From positions 185,985,561-186,049,560 of the forward strand of contig OY282560.1 in assembly GCA_958295665.1 (NCBI GenBank): 64,000 nt of DNA, given 5' to 3'. The notes below the pieces were generated by a model, which did not search any database, had not been told where the DNA came from, and saw only the letters and a list, made by a program, of their open reading frames with translations. The translations under genes and the position numbers were made by a program. Below are positions 42,983-53,745 of this stretch, one piece after another. Position 1 is the stretch's first letter, and each line of letters opens with the position of its first letter. This stretch comes from Tipula vernalis. Lineage: Eukaryota > Arthropoda > Insecta > Diptera > Tipulidae.

Positions 42983-43184
42983 ACCTGTAAATTTAATTCG
43001 ATATATACATATAAGTGTAGTATAAATTAATTAAATTGTGAGCCCTAACAATAAGTATTAACATTGGTTAAGACTTAAAATATGTAATAATTTTTAGCTT
43101 AAGATTTGATTACTTCTTGTTAGTTTCTTATGTTGAAAGATTCAAGAATAAAGCCATTGGCAACATTTAAAAAAAAAAAAAAAA

Positions 43185-43197
43185 AGAATATTGATTT
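43185..43197. repeat. Target-site duplication (right) of the intact LINE
   Basis: AGAATATTGATTT, identical to 38630-38642. The first A is shared with the poly(A) tail. Confidence 0.92.
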
Positions 43198-43354
43198 CAA
43201 AACTAGTGTGAAATGACAATTTTTTTTAACAAAATATGTATTGAATTTCAATTTTTGTTGCAAAATGCTTGTTAATTTTATAAAACTAATGAAACGTAAA
43301 ATTTTCGTTTTTTTATTTTATTAATAATTTAAGGGCATGCCTTTATACTATTGA

Positions 43355-43720
43355 AGAAAGATTTTATGGGCCAATGAATTTCCGTTTGCAGTCGATAGAG
43401 ATCAATTTGTATCCTACATGTTTACTGTATACGATGACGCGGCGATTTATGGTGATAGTATCGTTGGAGGAGACTACGTCAGGTAGTTTTCGAAAGGACC
43501 TGATTTCAGTGCATTGGACTAGCCCCACAAAGTCCAGATTTGAATGTGATAGAAAATATTTGGGCGGAAATTAAAGAAATGTCTGAGGATGGGATCCGCA
43601 AAGTATGGCTTAATTTAAACCCCTTTAACCCTGAACTGGTGAATTCAATGCGCGGTAATTAAGGCAAATGGAGACATTACACATTATTAAAAAACATATG
43701 TAAACACTAAACAATTATTG
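43355..43720 (+). pseudogene. Tc1-like transposase C-terminal fragment
   Basis: Read with frameshifts, the DDE C-terminus is visible near 43525-43580 as SPDLNVIENIWAEIKE, whose Glu is the last catalytic residue of DD34E Tc1 transposases. A decaying C-terminus follows (VWLNLNPFNPELVNSM). Only weak transposase similarity precedes it, and no terminal repeats were found. It is an immobile fragment lying between the intact LINE and the maT-type element. Confidence 0.7.
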
Positions 43721-44958
43721 TATTTATTAAATGTAAAAATAAAATTCACAATACATGTGGTCACGGTAATAAAGTACAACATTCAAGTTTTCTTAGATTT
43801 TGTTTCTGTTTTCAAATATTTCATATGCATTTGTTTATGAATTTTATAAATATCAATTTCTAAATAAAATCTAATAATTGAAAATTTTAAAAATCTTTTG
43901 GAATTAAGATATGAAACATTTCGCAAATAATTTTAAAATTCCAAATAATTTTGCTCATTACTATATGTACCTTTAGAGATTTTTGGTGTCAGGCGAATTA
44001 TTTGTGAGTCCCGTCAAACCATTTTAATGATTTTTCAAAATTGGTCTACTAAAAAAGTGCAGCTCTGCATTTGACCACTATTGAAAGCCAATCGTAGATA
44101 GCTATACAGATCTGAGTATCCTTCAATTTCTTGTGCATTGTGTCAGACGAAATATTTGCGCGACACGTTAAAGGTTTTTTCCAAACAGTTAAAACTTTAG
44201 CTTGTAGTTTGATGCCATTGACAGGCAATCAGAGAGATGACTACGCAGTTCCGAATGAAGTAAAAAAAATTATCTGTGCAGATACTACCTTTCATACACA
44301 AACAATCCCTAAAGGGATCACAAGATGACGATCTCCCAGCCTGATATTTTTGAATGCAATTTAAACAAAAATGTTTGTTGAACTGTTTGTTGTATCAAAT
44401 AATGCCTTGCCTAGTATAATGGACATCTTCAATAATAGTTGTTGACGATTTTTTTTTTTAGTCAACAATATAATTGTTGTCGGCACGTCAACAATAAAAA
44501 AAAATACTGCTATAGAATATTTTATAAGGTGTTCGGCCCTGACCATATTATACTGAAGGCAATATAGGGCGCAAATCTGAGTAAAAAAAAACCAAGGAAT
44601 TAAAATCTTTGCCATAGGCGTTGACGAGTTGTCGAAAAAACAAAATTTCACTTCACTGTCTTACTCATATTTCTAAAAAAAATAAAAATGAGATTGATTG
44701 GCATCATTTGATAATAATATTTCTTTTAAATTCTTGCCGACCACAACATTGAAGCTTACATTTTTTTTTAAAACAAGGTGGTTAAGGTCGTTTTTTTTTT
44801 CACTAAACCTTAAGTTGCCGGTTTTCGCTACAAAATAGCCGTAATACATTCAGGACGTAATTTCGCTAGTGGATTGTGGTAAGTCAAAAGATTTTCGAAA
44901 TTATCGTTTTTATTTAGATAGCTTAGATTTATCGAATTGCAGTTCTTATTGAGAAGCA
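43721..44958. other. No recognisable gene
   Basis: Non-coding AT-rich spacer. The open frame 44131-44328 shows no known domain. Confidence 0.4.
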
Positions 44959-44960
44959 TA

Positions 44961-46285
44961 AGTCTCTCTGGACACGAAGTGTTATCAACTTCAGACTGTT
45001 ATTACTGTCAAACCAGTGATGACAGAGCGCTCAAATTTACACTAATGACAGTTCATTCCATTGTTTACAAGTGTACAGAAGCATTTTAGTGGGAAATATT
45101 CAGAAAAAAAGTTATCCGCAATGGAATTCAAGCGTAATAGTGTGATTTCTCTATATTTGGCTGGAAAATCACAGCCGCAGATTGTTAACCAGTTAAAACA
45201 TCTGCATGTGAATAAAATGTTTGTGTATAGCACCATAAATCGTTATAACGATACTGGCAGCATTGCAAAACGCCATGGTGGTGGACCGAAACGCACTGCA
45301 ACATCGCCGTATATCATTCGGAAGGTGAAGGCCAAATTGGCTCGGAATCCGCGCCGTAGCGGCAGAAAAATGGCTCGTGAGGCGAACATTTCGCTCGAAC
45401 GGATGCAGCACATATTGAAAGATCATCTTGGACAAAAGGCCTTAAAATTCCATAAAACGCATGGTCTCACCGATGCTCAAAAAAAAGTTACAGTGGAAAG
45501 AGCAAAGGAGTTGTTAAGCTTGCACGAAAGTGGCGATTTGCCGAATTTGCTTTTCTCCGATGAGTCACCGTTCGTTATTGAGCAGTATGTGAACAAGCAA
45601 AATGACCGGATTTACTTGGCCGGCCGTTCTATTGAAAATTTGGACCAACGGATTGCCACTCGAAACCAAGCGCCGCCGATGGTGATGGCTTGGGCCGCCG
45701 TAACGGCCGAAAGCCGTTCACTGCTCGTTTTTTTGGACCGTGGCATCAAGATAAATGCTCAAATTTATCGGGATCATGTGTTGGAGGGAGCGTTGAAGCC
45801 TTGGGCACAAAAAAATTTCGGCCGCAGAGCCTGGACATTTCAACAGGACTCGGCGCCGAGTCATAAAGCTCGCGTCAATCAATATTGGCTGAGAAACAAC
45901 GTTCCGCGGTTTATTTCCACTGCCCAATGGCTACCAAATTCACCGGATGCAAATCCGCTAGATTTCTCGGTTTGGGGTATTTTGAAGAGCAAGGTTGGGA
46001 CAAAAAAATACCAAAGTGCCGATCATCTCAAGCAAGCGCTTCGCCGGGAATGGGCCAAACTACCGCAGAGCCACTTTCGTGCTGCATGTAATAGCTTTGT
46101 CGGCCGTTTGAAGGTCATAATCGCGGCTAAGGGTGGCCAAATCGAAAACTGCTAATGCAATTCGAAAATTTAAATATTTGTTAACATTTTTTACATTAAT
46201 AAATATAAAATAAATAATAAAATTCATCAAAAAATAAAAATTCTGTGGCGTTTTGTTTTGGTAACACTTCGTGTCAGTCACCCTG
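44961..46285 (+). mobile_element. maT-type (DD37D) mariner-like element
   Basis: A 1.33-kb DNA transposon bounded by TA (44959-44960 and 46286-46287). Terminal inverted repeats match over GACACGAAGTGTTA(T/C)CAA (44971 onward, and inverted ending at 46275). The outermost 10 bases differ: the right end is CAGGGTGACT as in intact relatives, the left is AGTCTCTCTG. The transposase inside is intact. The damaged left tip may prevent this copy from moving in cis although its enzyme could act on other copies. Confidence 0.88.
45121..46155 (+). CDS. DD37D (maT-like) transposase, intact
   Basis: A 344-residue IS630/Tc1/mariner-superfamily transposase that binds the element ends and performs cut-and-paste at TA. 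The N-terminal helix-turn-helix region (residues 1-115, VISLYLAGKSQPQIVNQL...) contains a GGGPKRT linker at 53-59. The catalytic triad is D147 (LLFSDESPF), D243 (FQQDSAPSH) and D281 (DANPLDFSVW). The last two are separated by 37 residues, which defines the DD37D/maT group. The C-terminus ends AAKGGQIEN, as usual for the group. The ATG at 45121 gives the normal family N-terminus; upstream codons in frame are not needed. It has no stops or frameshifts, in contrast to every other transposase in the window. Confidence 0.92.
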   Translation: MEFKRNSVISLYLAGKSQPQIVNQLKHLHVNKMFVYSTINRYNDTGSIAKRHGGGPKRTATSPYIIRKVKAKLARNPRRSGRKMAREANISLERMQHILKDHLGQKALKFHKTHGLTDAQKKVTVERAKELLSLHESGDLPNLLFSDESPFVIEQYVNKQNDRIYLAGRSIENLDQRIATRNQAPPMVMAWAAVTAESRSLLVFLDRGIKINAQIYRDHVLEGALKPWAQKNFGRRAWTFQQDSAPSHKARVNQYWLRNNVPRFISTAQWLPNSPDANPLDFSVWGILKSKVGTKKYQSADHLKQALRREWAKLPQSHFRAACNSFVGRLKVIIAAKGGQIENC

Positions 46286-46287
46286 TA

Positions 46288-48017
46288 GTCGTGTAATGAA
46301 ATGTTGGACTCTATGTGTATCAGAATCGGTGCTTGTTTGCAATTTTGTGTTTAGCTAGTGTTGTAGTTTTAGTGTTTTTCACATCAATTAGACCAGAAAC
46401 GAACATTAATCGTAGATGGTATGATCCAAGTGTCCAGTAATTTTCAAAAATTTGCATCTGCTATTTTTGGCTGATTTTATTTGCACACTTTCGACGGCAA
46501 TGTTTTATTGGTTTAAATTCATGTTCTTTAATCAGTTTACTATTTTTTTCCGTCACGTACGACTCTCCTTTATTTCATTTAAGTTTTCTTGAAGCCCTAC
46601 TAACACCTTTTTCGGCTACCGCTAAATCAACTTACATTAATTGTTCTTCAGTTTAAAGAGGTTTTTGTAGTATAGAACCGCAAAGATACATCAGAGGAGT
46701 TGAAAATAGCGGAAACATACGAAATCGATCAAACATTTTGAAAATAACGCACTTTAACTTGTGAATACAGATATACTTCACATTAAAAATTATGCGCGAA
46801 CCCTTTCAGTTTCACAGTTATCCAACTCGTTACTCGACAAAATCAATAGATTTTATTTAATTATTTTTAATTATTAACAGAAAATAATTGAATTGAGAAA
46901 TTTACATTTTTTCTCTAAAAGAACGCTTTTATACTTACTTAGATGTTTGAAAACGATAAATCTTTACAAACTTGACACGCTATAATTCAATTTGATATGG
47001 CAATCGTTGCCATATGTGCGAGAGAATTTTACGCATTACTTAGACACTGAATTATGATCACATATGTTGTATGAAACAATAAAATTATATTTGTGGGTTT
47101 GAAAGAATATCACAACACATACAAGATTTAAGATGTTGAACATCGTTTGAGTCATACAGTGAACGATGATCGACACGAAAAGTATGCAACGATCCTATTC
47201 GAAATACGCACTTCTGTATATATGTGTTGAACAAGACACCACAAAATCATCTTACGAGTATATTTAAAATATGGAGGTTACTTAATACAGTATGTGGGAA
47301 GTTTTTATTTTTATTTAGAATGGTTCATTGATATTAAACGTGAACCCAAAATAAAAAGACGATTTCCGGTGTATAGCTTAATTAGATTTTGACCAATTGG
47401 ATACATTTTTTTTAAATATTTGCTTTAACCTTCCGGTGTGTGAACAACATTAATCTTATATTTGTATCTACTTGGAAGGCAATTTTTTAAAAAATAAAGC
47501 AAACAAAAAACTAAGTAATTAAACTTAAATTAGATTTTGTTTTGGTTGTGCGGGTTTTCAACATTTGTTAATACTTGAAAGAGCGATTTGATTTTCTATG
47601 TCTACTGTACTGATTTGGTTTGTAAAGATCACTGAATATTTGTGAAAAGTTGATATTAGGAGAAGATTAAAAATAAGGAAGTGCGTTCAAAAATTCAGCG
47701 AATGCGCGGTTGTTGCAGTCAGTACCTATTTAGTGCGCGCCCTAAAATATATGAAAAGGTATCTAAAGAAGCGCATCATACAGATCTAATTTCGATATGT
47801 ATGCCATTCGAAGTTTGCTTAAAAACGATCGACCAACGGTAAGCCATCATTCTTCGTGGTTATGTGCTGAGGCGCCTTCTCCAAAAAGCAATAATCTCAA
47901 TGAAAAAATAGGTCCCACAATCCGGTAAGTTCTTAGGAGAAATTGTGCAAATTACCTGCATTGACTTATTCTACTATGTAAGAACTTCGGTCTGCCGCCT
48001 GTTCTCCTCTACACAAA
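46288..48017. other. No recognisable gene
   Basis: AT-rich non-coding DNA; nothing recognised. Confidence 0.4.
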
Positions 48018-48676
48018 GGGCCCTATTCCCATAGTCGTATAGCTTATCAAGACAAATAACAGTCAAGTTTTAATATTCCTTCTATAAACTCTAGACGGTT
48101 GCTATTAAGAACATCGTATTGCACTGATTTTTCACGACAAGTCATTTCAAATTACTTTTCTTGTCATGACATATTTTCAGTGAGGAATAACTGTGCTAAT
48201 TGTCACTTGAAAAGGCTATTGTCGTCAAAAATCAGTCCAATGCGACGTTTTTCGTAGCGGCCGTCTAAGGTTTTTTAAAAGAACTATGTAGTAAGGCCCG
48301 TTGCACATTTCAGCCAAGCTAAGCGAGAGGACAAAGCTTTGCTTAGCTTAATTTAATTGTCAGCCCAACTCGTTGCACATTTTACCTAATAATTTCGTTC
48401 ACACCAATTTATAACACAATGCCTAATAAGTAAGTAGCCTACGAGTTAACAATAAAATTTAGAAAAATATCAAGGTATATGTGAGCTATGTTAGCTCACA
48501 TAGCAAGGTGAAAACAACTCGAACTAAGATAGTTTGTATCGCTCAAAACAAAAAACATAGCTCGCATACTTTAGCTCAAGTGTCCAACAAACCTTAAATC
48601 GCGTAGCTTAGCTACGGGCCTATAGCTCGACTATTACTTGGCGCGACAAACGATGCGACTAAGGGAATAGGACTGC
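48018..48676. mobile_element. Nested palindromic non-autonomous elements
   Basis: The outer ends CCTATTCCCATAGTCGTAT (48022-48040) and, inverted, CCTATTCCCTTAGTCGCAT (48671-48653) form terminal repeats. Inside, about 48090-48142 pairs imperfectly with 48222-48275, sharing ACTGATTTTT(C/G)ACGACA. A further pair, AAGGCCCGTTGCACATTTC at 48293 and an inverted AAGGTTTGTTGGACACTTG ending near 48595, suggests a second element inserted in the first. No coding capacity is present. Superfamily unknown. Confidence 0.6.
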
Positions 48677-49148
48677 AAGAGTCCGGAGCGCAGTAATGGT
48701 TAAATAACTTTTCCTTACTACCCAAACAAAATTCATTTCGTCAAACTCTTAATTAAATTTCATAACACTACGTATTGATGACATATTCTTATATGGTTTA
48801 TTTAACATCATTTTCCATCGAACGATATCTTTGCTTGATCGAAAATATTTCACCAGTGTCAATTGAATTACATAAAATTATGGTTCAATCCAAAGCGGGG
48901 TTTGGAAATAAATCAATAATGATTGAAACTGAATGAGACAAGTGGAAGGTCGGTAGTACGTTGAAAAGTTTCGCGATTCAGTTTTTATGGTTTCAACAAT
49001 TTTAACTTAATCGGTTAACATATTTGATAGTTTTTTATGAATTTGTAAAATTTATATTGAATGTTCCAAAAAATGTTGGCAAAATACTTCTTGCTCATTG
49101 CTTTATCAGCATTTAGCCTTTTAAAATTTTAAAAATGATTAGATATCG
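48677..49148. other. No recognisable gene
   Basis: Non-coding spacer; nothing recognised. Confidence 0.4.
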
Positions 49149-49470
49149 CGGCTCACTCATTCGTTCTCCGCCACAATGTATCAACTACATACATTGACGT
49201 TTGAGCTCATCCAATCACCACTACGACGTTTACACATCGCTCAATATACATTATATAATAGAAGCTCTGGTGCATTGGGTTGATTTCCCCTAATATAATC
49301 TGCCGCATAAATCGCAGCATGACAATTCACAATACAGAACAAAATAAATAAAATGAATTCTTCTAGGTTTTTAGTCTCGTCTCAATATTCAAAAAGCGAC
49401 AATGCGTCGCTCTCATTGTGTTGACCGCCAACCACATTTTTGTGTATCAAGGAAATGGTGGTGATAGAAT
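49149..49470 (+). repeat. Unclassified interspersed repeat, copy C
   Basis: The most complete copy of the family seen at 6190-6480 and 25838-26062. It has CGGCTCACTCATTCGTTCT at the start, CATTGGGTTGATTTCCCCTAA and AATCGCAGCATGACAATTCAC in the middle, and GGAAATGGTGGTGATAG at the end. It is non-coding. Confidence 0.72.
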
Positions 49471-49899
49471 AAAATAAAAACTTAAAATTTTAATTATGTA
49501 TAATAATTTAAAATAAATTTTGCGTGTTTAATTTCTTATTAATACACTTTATGAGAATAATCTTTAGCTGGTTAAAATCTCCATTAAATACATAAAAAAT
49601 TTAGGAGCACCTAATTTGGATCGCCCGGTTCACTTTTATTGAAAAGTAATTAATTTGAATTAAAAATATTGACTTTATGAACGTCAAATGGATCACACGA
49701 CCCGCAATTGAACAAGTTTGAAAATATTATGACAGTCGTTACCATAAAAAGAGTTACGGCGCTCAGTTTTTCGAAATCGTAGCATTTCGTCAAAATATGT
49801 ATTTTAATTATCAACAGCGGCAGTTTCATTTAATCAAAAAAATTTATTTTTTAGAACAAAAATGTACTTATATAAAATCTTCATTTTCTCTAACTGCTC

Positions 49900-50012
49900 T
49901 ACACCTCAAAAATTGTCTTTGTTCCGACGAGCTAGTGTTTCCCAATTTACCACTAATTTAGCCCACACATGCTCAATGGGATTTAAGTCGTAGCTGTAGG
50001 GCGGTCACTACA
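49900..50012 (-). pseudogene. Tc1-like transposase C-terminal scrap
   Basis: On the minus strand, 50010-49915 reads PPYSYDLNPIEHVWAKLVVNWETLARRNKD. The PYSPDLNPIEHVWA block, with its catalytic Glu, is typical of DDxE Tc1-like transposases. Nothing else of the element is recognisable. Confidence 0.68.
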
Positions 50013-50945
50013 AAAAGGCCCCTATGGGTCTCGTCTGAATACGAATACGAACAAAAAATTTATGAATTCGTGTCATTGGTATTTTTGAATAAGAAAACGT
50101 TTAATTGTTGTACAAATTCGTGTCAGCATGATTCCTGACAAAATTTCCCTTATTCACTTTAGCAAAATTTCACATAATTTGTATACTTCGAATTTTTTTT
50201 AATACCCGATCCCTGAACGCCTCAATCACAAAAAATTAAATAAATAAAACTAAAATTTTACGAAATATGTTTATTTCCTTTTATTTAAGAAAATTATTTT
50301 AGTTCGATATAAAATAATATTTATCTATATTTATTTATAATATGGCGCCGGATTCGTTTTTATTCCAAAGCAAATTAAAAATTTAAATTGATGTCAAAAA
50401 TTTGGCATATTTACGTTTATTTTCAGTCTTACGCTGTCATTTTAGGGATATTTCACATAAAAAACAATTTCCCTTTGCCTACACTAAAAAAATTAATTTA
50501 TTCAGCAGCCTGTTTCTCTAAAAAATAAGATCAAATGCCAAATTTTATTTCAATTTGTATTTGTGTAATCAGTTTCATCGATTTGTTTATGATTTGTTAA
50601 ATAAATGTGGAAATTTGGAGATGAAATTTGTCGACAGTACATTATTTGCAAATTTCTCTATAGAAAAACAAGCATTTCTAAAGGAATATCCCGTTAGTTT
50701 TACTGTTGAAAAATTACCAAGCATTTCACTGTCAACAGGTTTTATGTATAAGCGCCCTCAAAGAGCCAACTTAAGTTTAAAGTATAACTGTTTCCTAGTA
50801 AAAAACAGGGTAAACATCAACATCTGTTTATTTTATTGTGAATGAATTACATTCAAAACATACAAAAATGTCACACCAAATGTGACTGCACGACATAAAT
50901 AATCACCATATTCCCATTTAAAATCGTGCTTTAAATGAATTCTGC
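50013..50945. other. No recognisable gene
   Basis: The open frame 50555-50845 (96 codons) shows no known domain, and its codon composition looks like the AT-rich background. Confidence 0.35.
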
Positions 50946-53745
50946 GGTAATTGTTAATTCTTCAATTTGAAATGAACTCTCCAAAAAGTCCAATCTACAG
51001 AAACAGGAGGAAAACCAACTGGGATACCTTTAGAACTATTCTGGGTAATTCACTACCAGTTCCGGTACCAAAACCTCCAAAAAATGCCCAAGAGCTCGAT
51101 GGCTTGGTGGACGAGTTGTCCAGCGCTTTTAATGAAGCGATACTAGGCTCTAGTCCCCTTAGCAGGCCTAGGGGTAAATCTCGGCCATCCTGGTGGTCCA
51201 AGGAGATTCAACAAACACGTCGAAAATGCAAAAGACTCTTCAAAACAGCACGGAAAACAAAAGCTGCTGTAGACTGGGACGCCTATAAGGAAGTCCTCAA
51301 AATTTACAAATATTAATTGAGAGGTGCCAAGAACAGCTCTTGGAGACTATACTGTGGCAAAATTCAGGAGTCTTCGGAGATGTCTAGGCTACGCAAAGTA
51401 CTAGCAACTGGTCCTTCCATCCCAAGTTATCTTCAACGGCCGGATGGGATATGGACCACTAATAGTGTGGAATCGCTGGAACTTCTGATGGAGACTCATT
51501 TTCCTGGTTGTTCCGAGTCTGTACCTAGCACATCAGTAGGTAAAAAATCTAGTAGCCTCATAGGCCAAATTATTAGCAGAAAAAAGATCCTGTGGGCGAT
51601 AAACAGTTTTAAACCATATAAGTCGCCTGGACTCGATGGTATTATCTCTGCGGATATTCAACAAACTACGGATCTAACAATTTCCTGGTTAGAGGCAATT
51701 TTCAAAGGCAGCCTAGAACTGTTTTCATACCTAATGCGGGAAAACGCTCACACTGCAATCGCAAAGACCTTAGAACGATTAGCTTGTCTTCCTTCCTTTT
51801 TAAAACACTAGAAAGGCAAATAGAAGCTCATATTAGAGGCACGATTGTGTCGGAAAAGCTGTCTAAATCTCAACATGCCTATTGCAAGGGGAGCTCTGTA
51901 GAGACTGCTCTTCATTCTCTTGTATATTTCATTGAAAAATCTTTCGAATATAGAGACTACGCAATGGTAACCTTCTTGGATATTGAGGGGGCCTTTAACA
52001 ATGTGCTTCCAGGGGCTATAACTCGGGCACTTTCAGATCTAGGAGTGGATGAATCAATCAAGGACGGCAGGATCATAAATACTACTTAGTTTTATGGAAT
52101 CCTCCGTCAGAAGTTTGCAAGCAGAGGCACACCACAGGGTGGCGAACTGTCCCCCTTACTTTGGAACTTGGTCATAAATGACGATGGCTTCAATGTGGTT
52201 GCCTATGCGGATGATCTTGCTATTGGTGTCCGTGGTAAATATCTCGGCAACTTTAGTGAGCTTATGCAAAATGCCCTGGACACTCTTTCATTATGGGCGA
52301 ATGGCTGTGGGTTGAATGTGAAGGTGAACCCACACAAAACCGAATTGGTTCTATTCGCTAGGAAATATAAACTTCCTCATATCGATCCTCCCACTTTAAA
52401 TGGGTTCAGCTTGACTTTTACAGTTGAAGCGAAGTTTCTGGGTCTCGTTTTGGATAGCAAATTATATTGGAAACCTAATATTCTGGAAAGGGGAAAGAAA
52501 GCTACGGTAGCGCTATACTCTTGCAAAAATGTCATTGGGAAATAATGGGGGCTGGCGCCCCGCATCGTACATTGGCTTTATACCGCAGTAGTCAGACCCA
52601 TTTTCTTGTATGGGGTAATAGTCTGGTGGACTGCTCTGGACAAAACTGTCAACCAAAAGCTGTTGACAAAAGTTCAGAGAACAATCTCTCCGTAGATCAG
52701 TGGTGCACTGAGGAGCACATCCACTCAGGCACTAGAGACTCTGCTATTTTTGACTCCTCTAGATATCTTGGGGAAACAGTTGGCAGCTTGTACGACCAAG
52801 CAACAATACAGGGCACTCATCTATTTTGTGCAACAAACAAATTCCCAAGACCACCGACTATACTGCCCCGTCACTATCTTTTGACACAAAGTGACTAGCG
52901 GTTTTGGAACCAGGAGTTATAAACTTCTTCAATGATGGTTCAAAACGGGACGGGAAAGTCGGGGCTGGAGTGTTCTGCGAGGAACTTCTGTTAAATCTCT
53001 CCTTCCGTCTCGCCGACTACTGTAGCATTTTTCAAGCTGAAGTAACTGCCATAAAGGAAGTCGTAGACTGGTTGAGGTATAATGTAATATCGGTTTGTAA
53101 TATTCGCATATATACGGACAGTCAGGCTGCCATTAAAGCGCTTCAATCACACCTTCTCACGTCGAAAGTAGTCCAGAACAGTCTCTCATCTCTTAACGAG
53201 ATGGCAGATCAGTTCAACATTCAAATTTTATGGGTGCCAGGATATTTCATAAGTACAGGGAATATAAACGCCGAGGAACTGGCTCGACGTGGTACAACGG
53301 ACCACTTCTCAGAAAGCAGAAAGGATATTGCAAACTGCTGCTTCAGGAAGAAGCTAGCAAGCTGACGAATGATAGATGGTCAAGTTTAACCTCTTGCGTA
53401 ATAACTCGGCAGGGCTAGCCAAAGTTGGACTTGGTGAGATCCAAACAGCTAATCTCACTTCAGCGAAGTCAGATCAGTGTGGTTGTTGGAGTAATTATGG
53501 AGCACTGTCTCATAGGGAGGCATGCGAGTAGACTTGGTGTCTTCTCTTCATCTTCTTTGCACCTGCCCTCGTCTGGCACGAAACAGACTAAAGTTTCTAG
53601 GGGCACCCCCCAGCGCTTTGTTAACAGCTCAAAATGATTCCAATGAGTTGGAGGAAACAATTATTGTGGTATGGCTACGGACTATTTTTGTGTATATGCC
53701 TGGTCCTAGTGGACCGCCACCCAAACCTAACCTTACCTATATCGA
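50946..53745 (+). pseudogene. Decayed LOA/R1-type LINE with RNase H
   Basis: A 5'-truncated ORF2 lacking the endonuclease. In broken frames it reads RRKTNWDTFRTIL and RPSWWSKEIQQTRRKCKRLF (50990-51240), KPYKSPGLDGI (about 51610-51640), the motif-A block VTFLDIEGAFNNV (about 51968-52005), RGTPQGGELSPLLWNLV (about 52123-52173) and VAYADDLAIGV, the catalytic Asp pair (about 52197-52230). RNase H follows at 52904-53365, with NDGSKRDG, FQAEVTAIKEV and IYTDSQAA. The usual His of VPGH is Tyr, and ADELA reads AEELA. A Cys/His-type tail (LLCTCPRLARNRLKFLG) ends near 53620. The 3' end is near 53745 in CCTAACCTTACC. Deletions within the palm and frameshifts make it inactive. Confidence 0.88.

Larger units (their letters stand above)
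38643..43184 (+). mobile_element. Full-length jockey-clade LINE, apparently intact
   Basis: A 4.54-kb non-LTR retrotransposon with a 144-nt 5' leader, two uninterrupted ORFs overlapping by ATGA, a short 3' untranslated region with AATAAA at 43147, and 17 A residues from 43169. An exact 13-bp target duplication flanks it. Full length, open frames and identical flanks indicate recent insertion and possible activity. Domain content (ORF1 with three zinc knuckles; ORF2 with APE endonuclease and reverse transcriptase, no RNase H) is that of the jockey clade. A 5'-truncated relative lies at 14320-15153. Confidence 0.93.

Noticed and set aside
50555..50845. 96-codon open frame as a possible host gene
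   Set aside because: No recognisable domain and no supporting context; composition matches the AT-rich background.
53715..53745. CCTAACCTTACC as telomere-like repeats
   Set aside because: Only one or two imperfect units, located at the 3' end of the LOA-type LINE, where such an ending is plausible.
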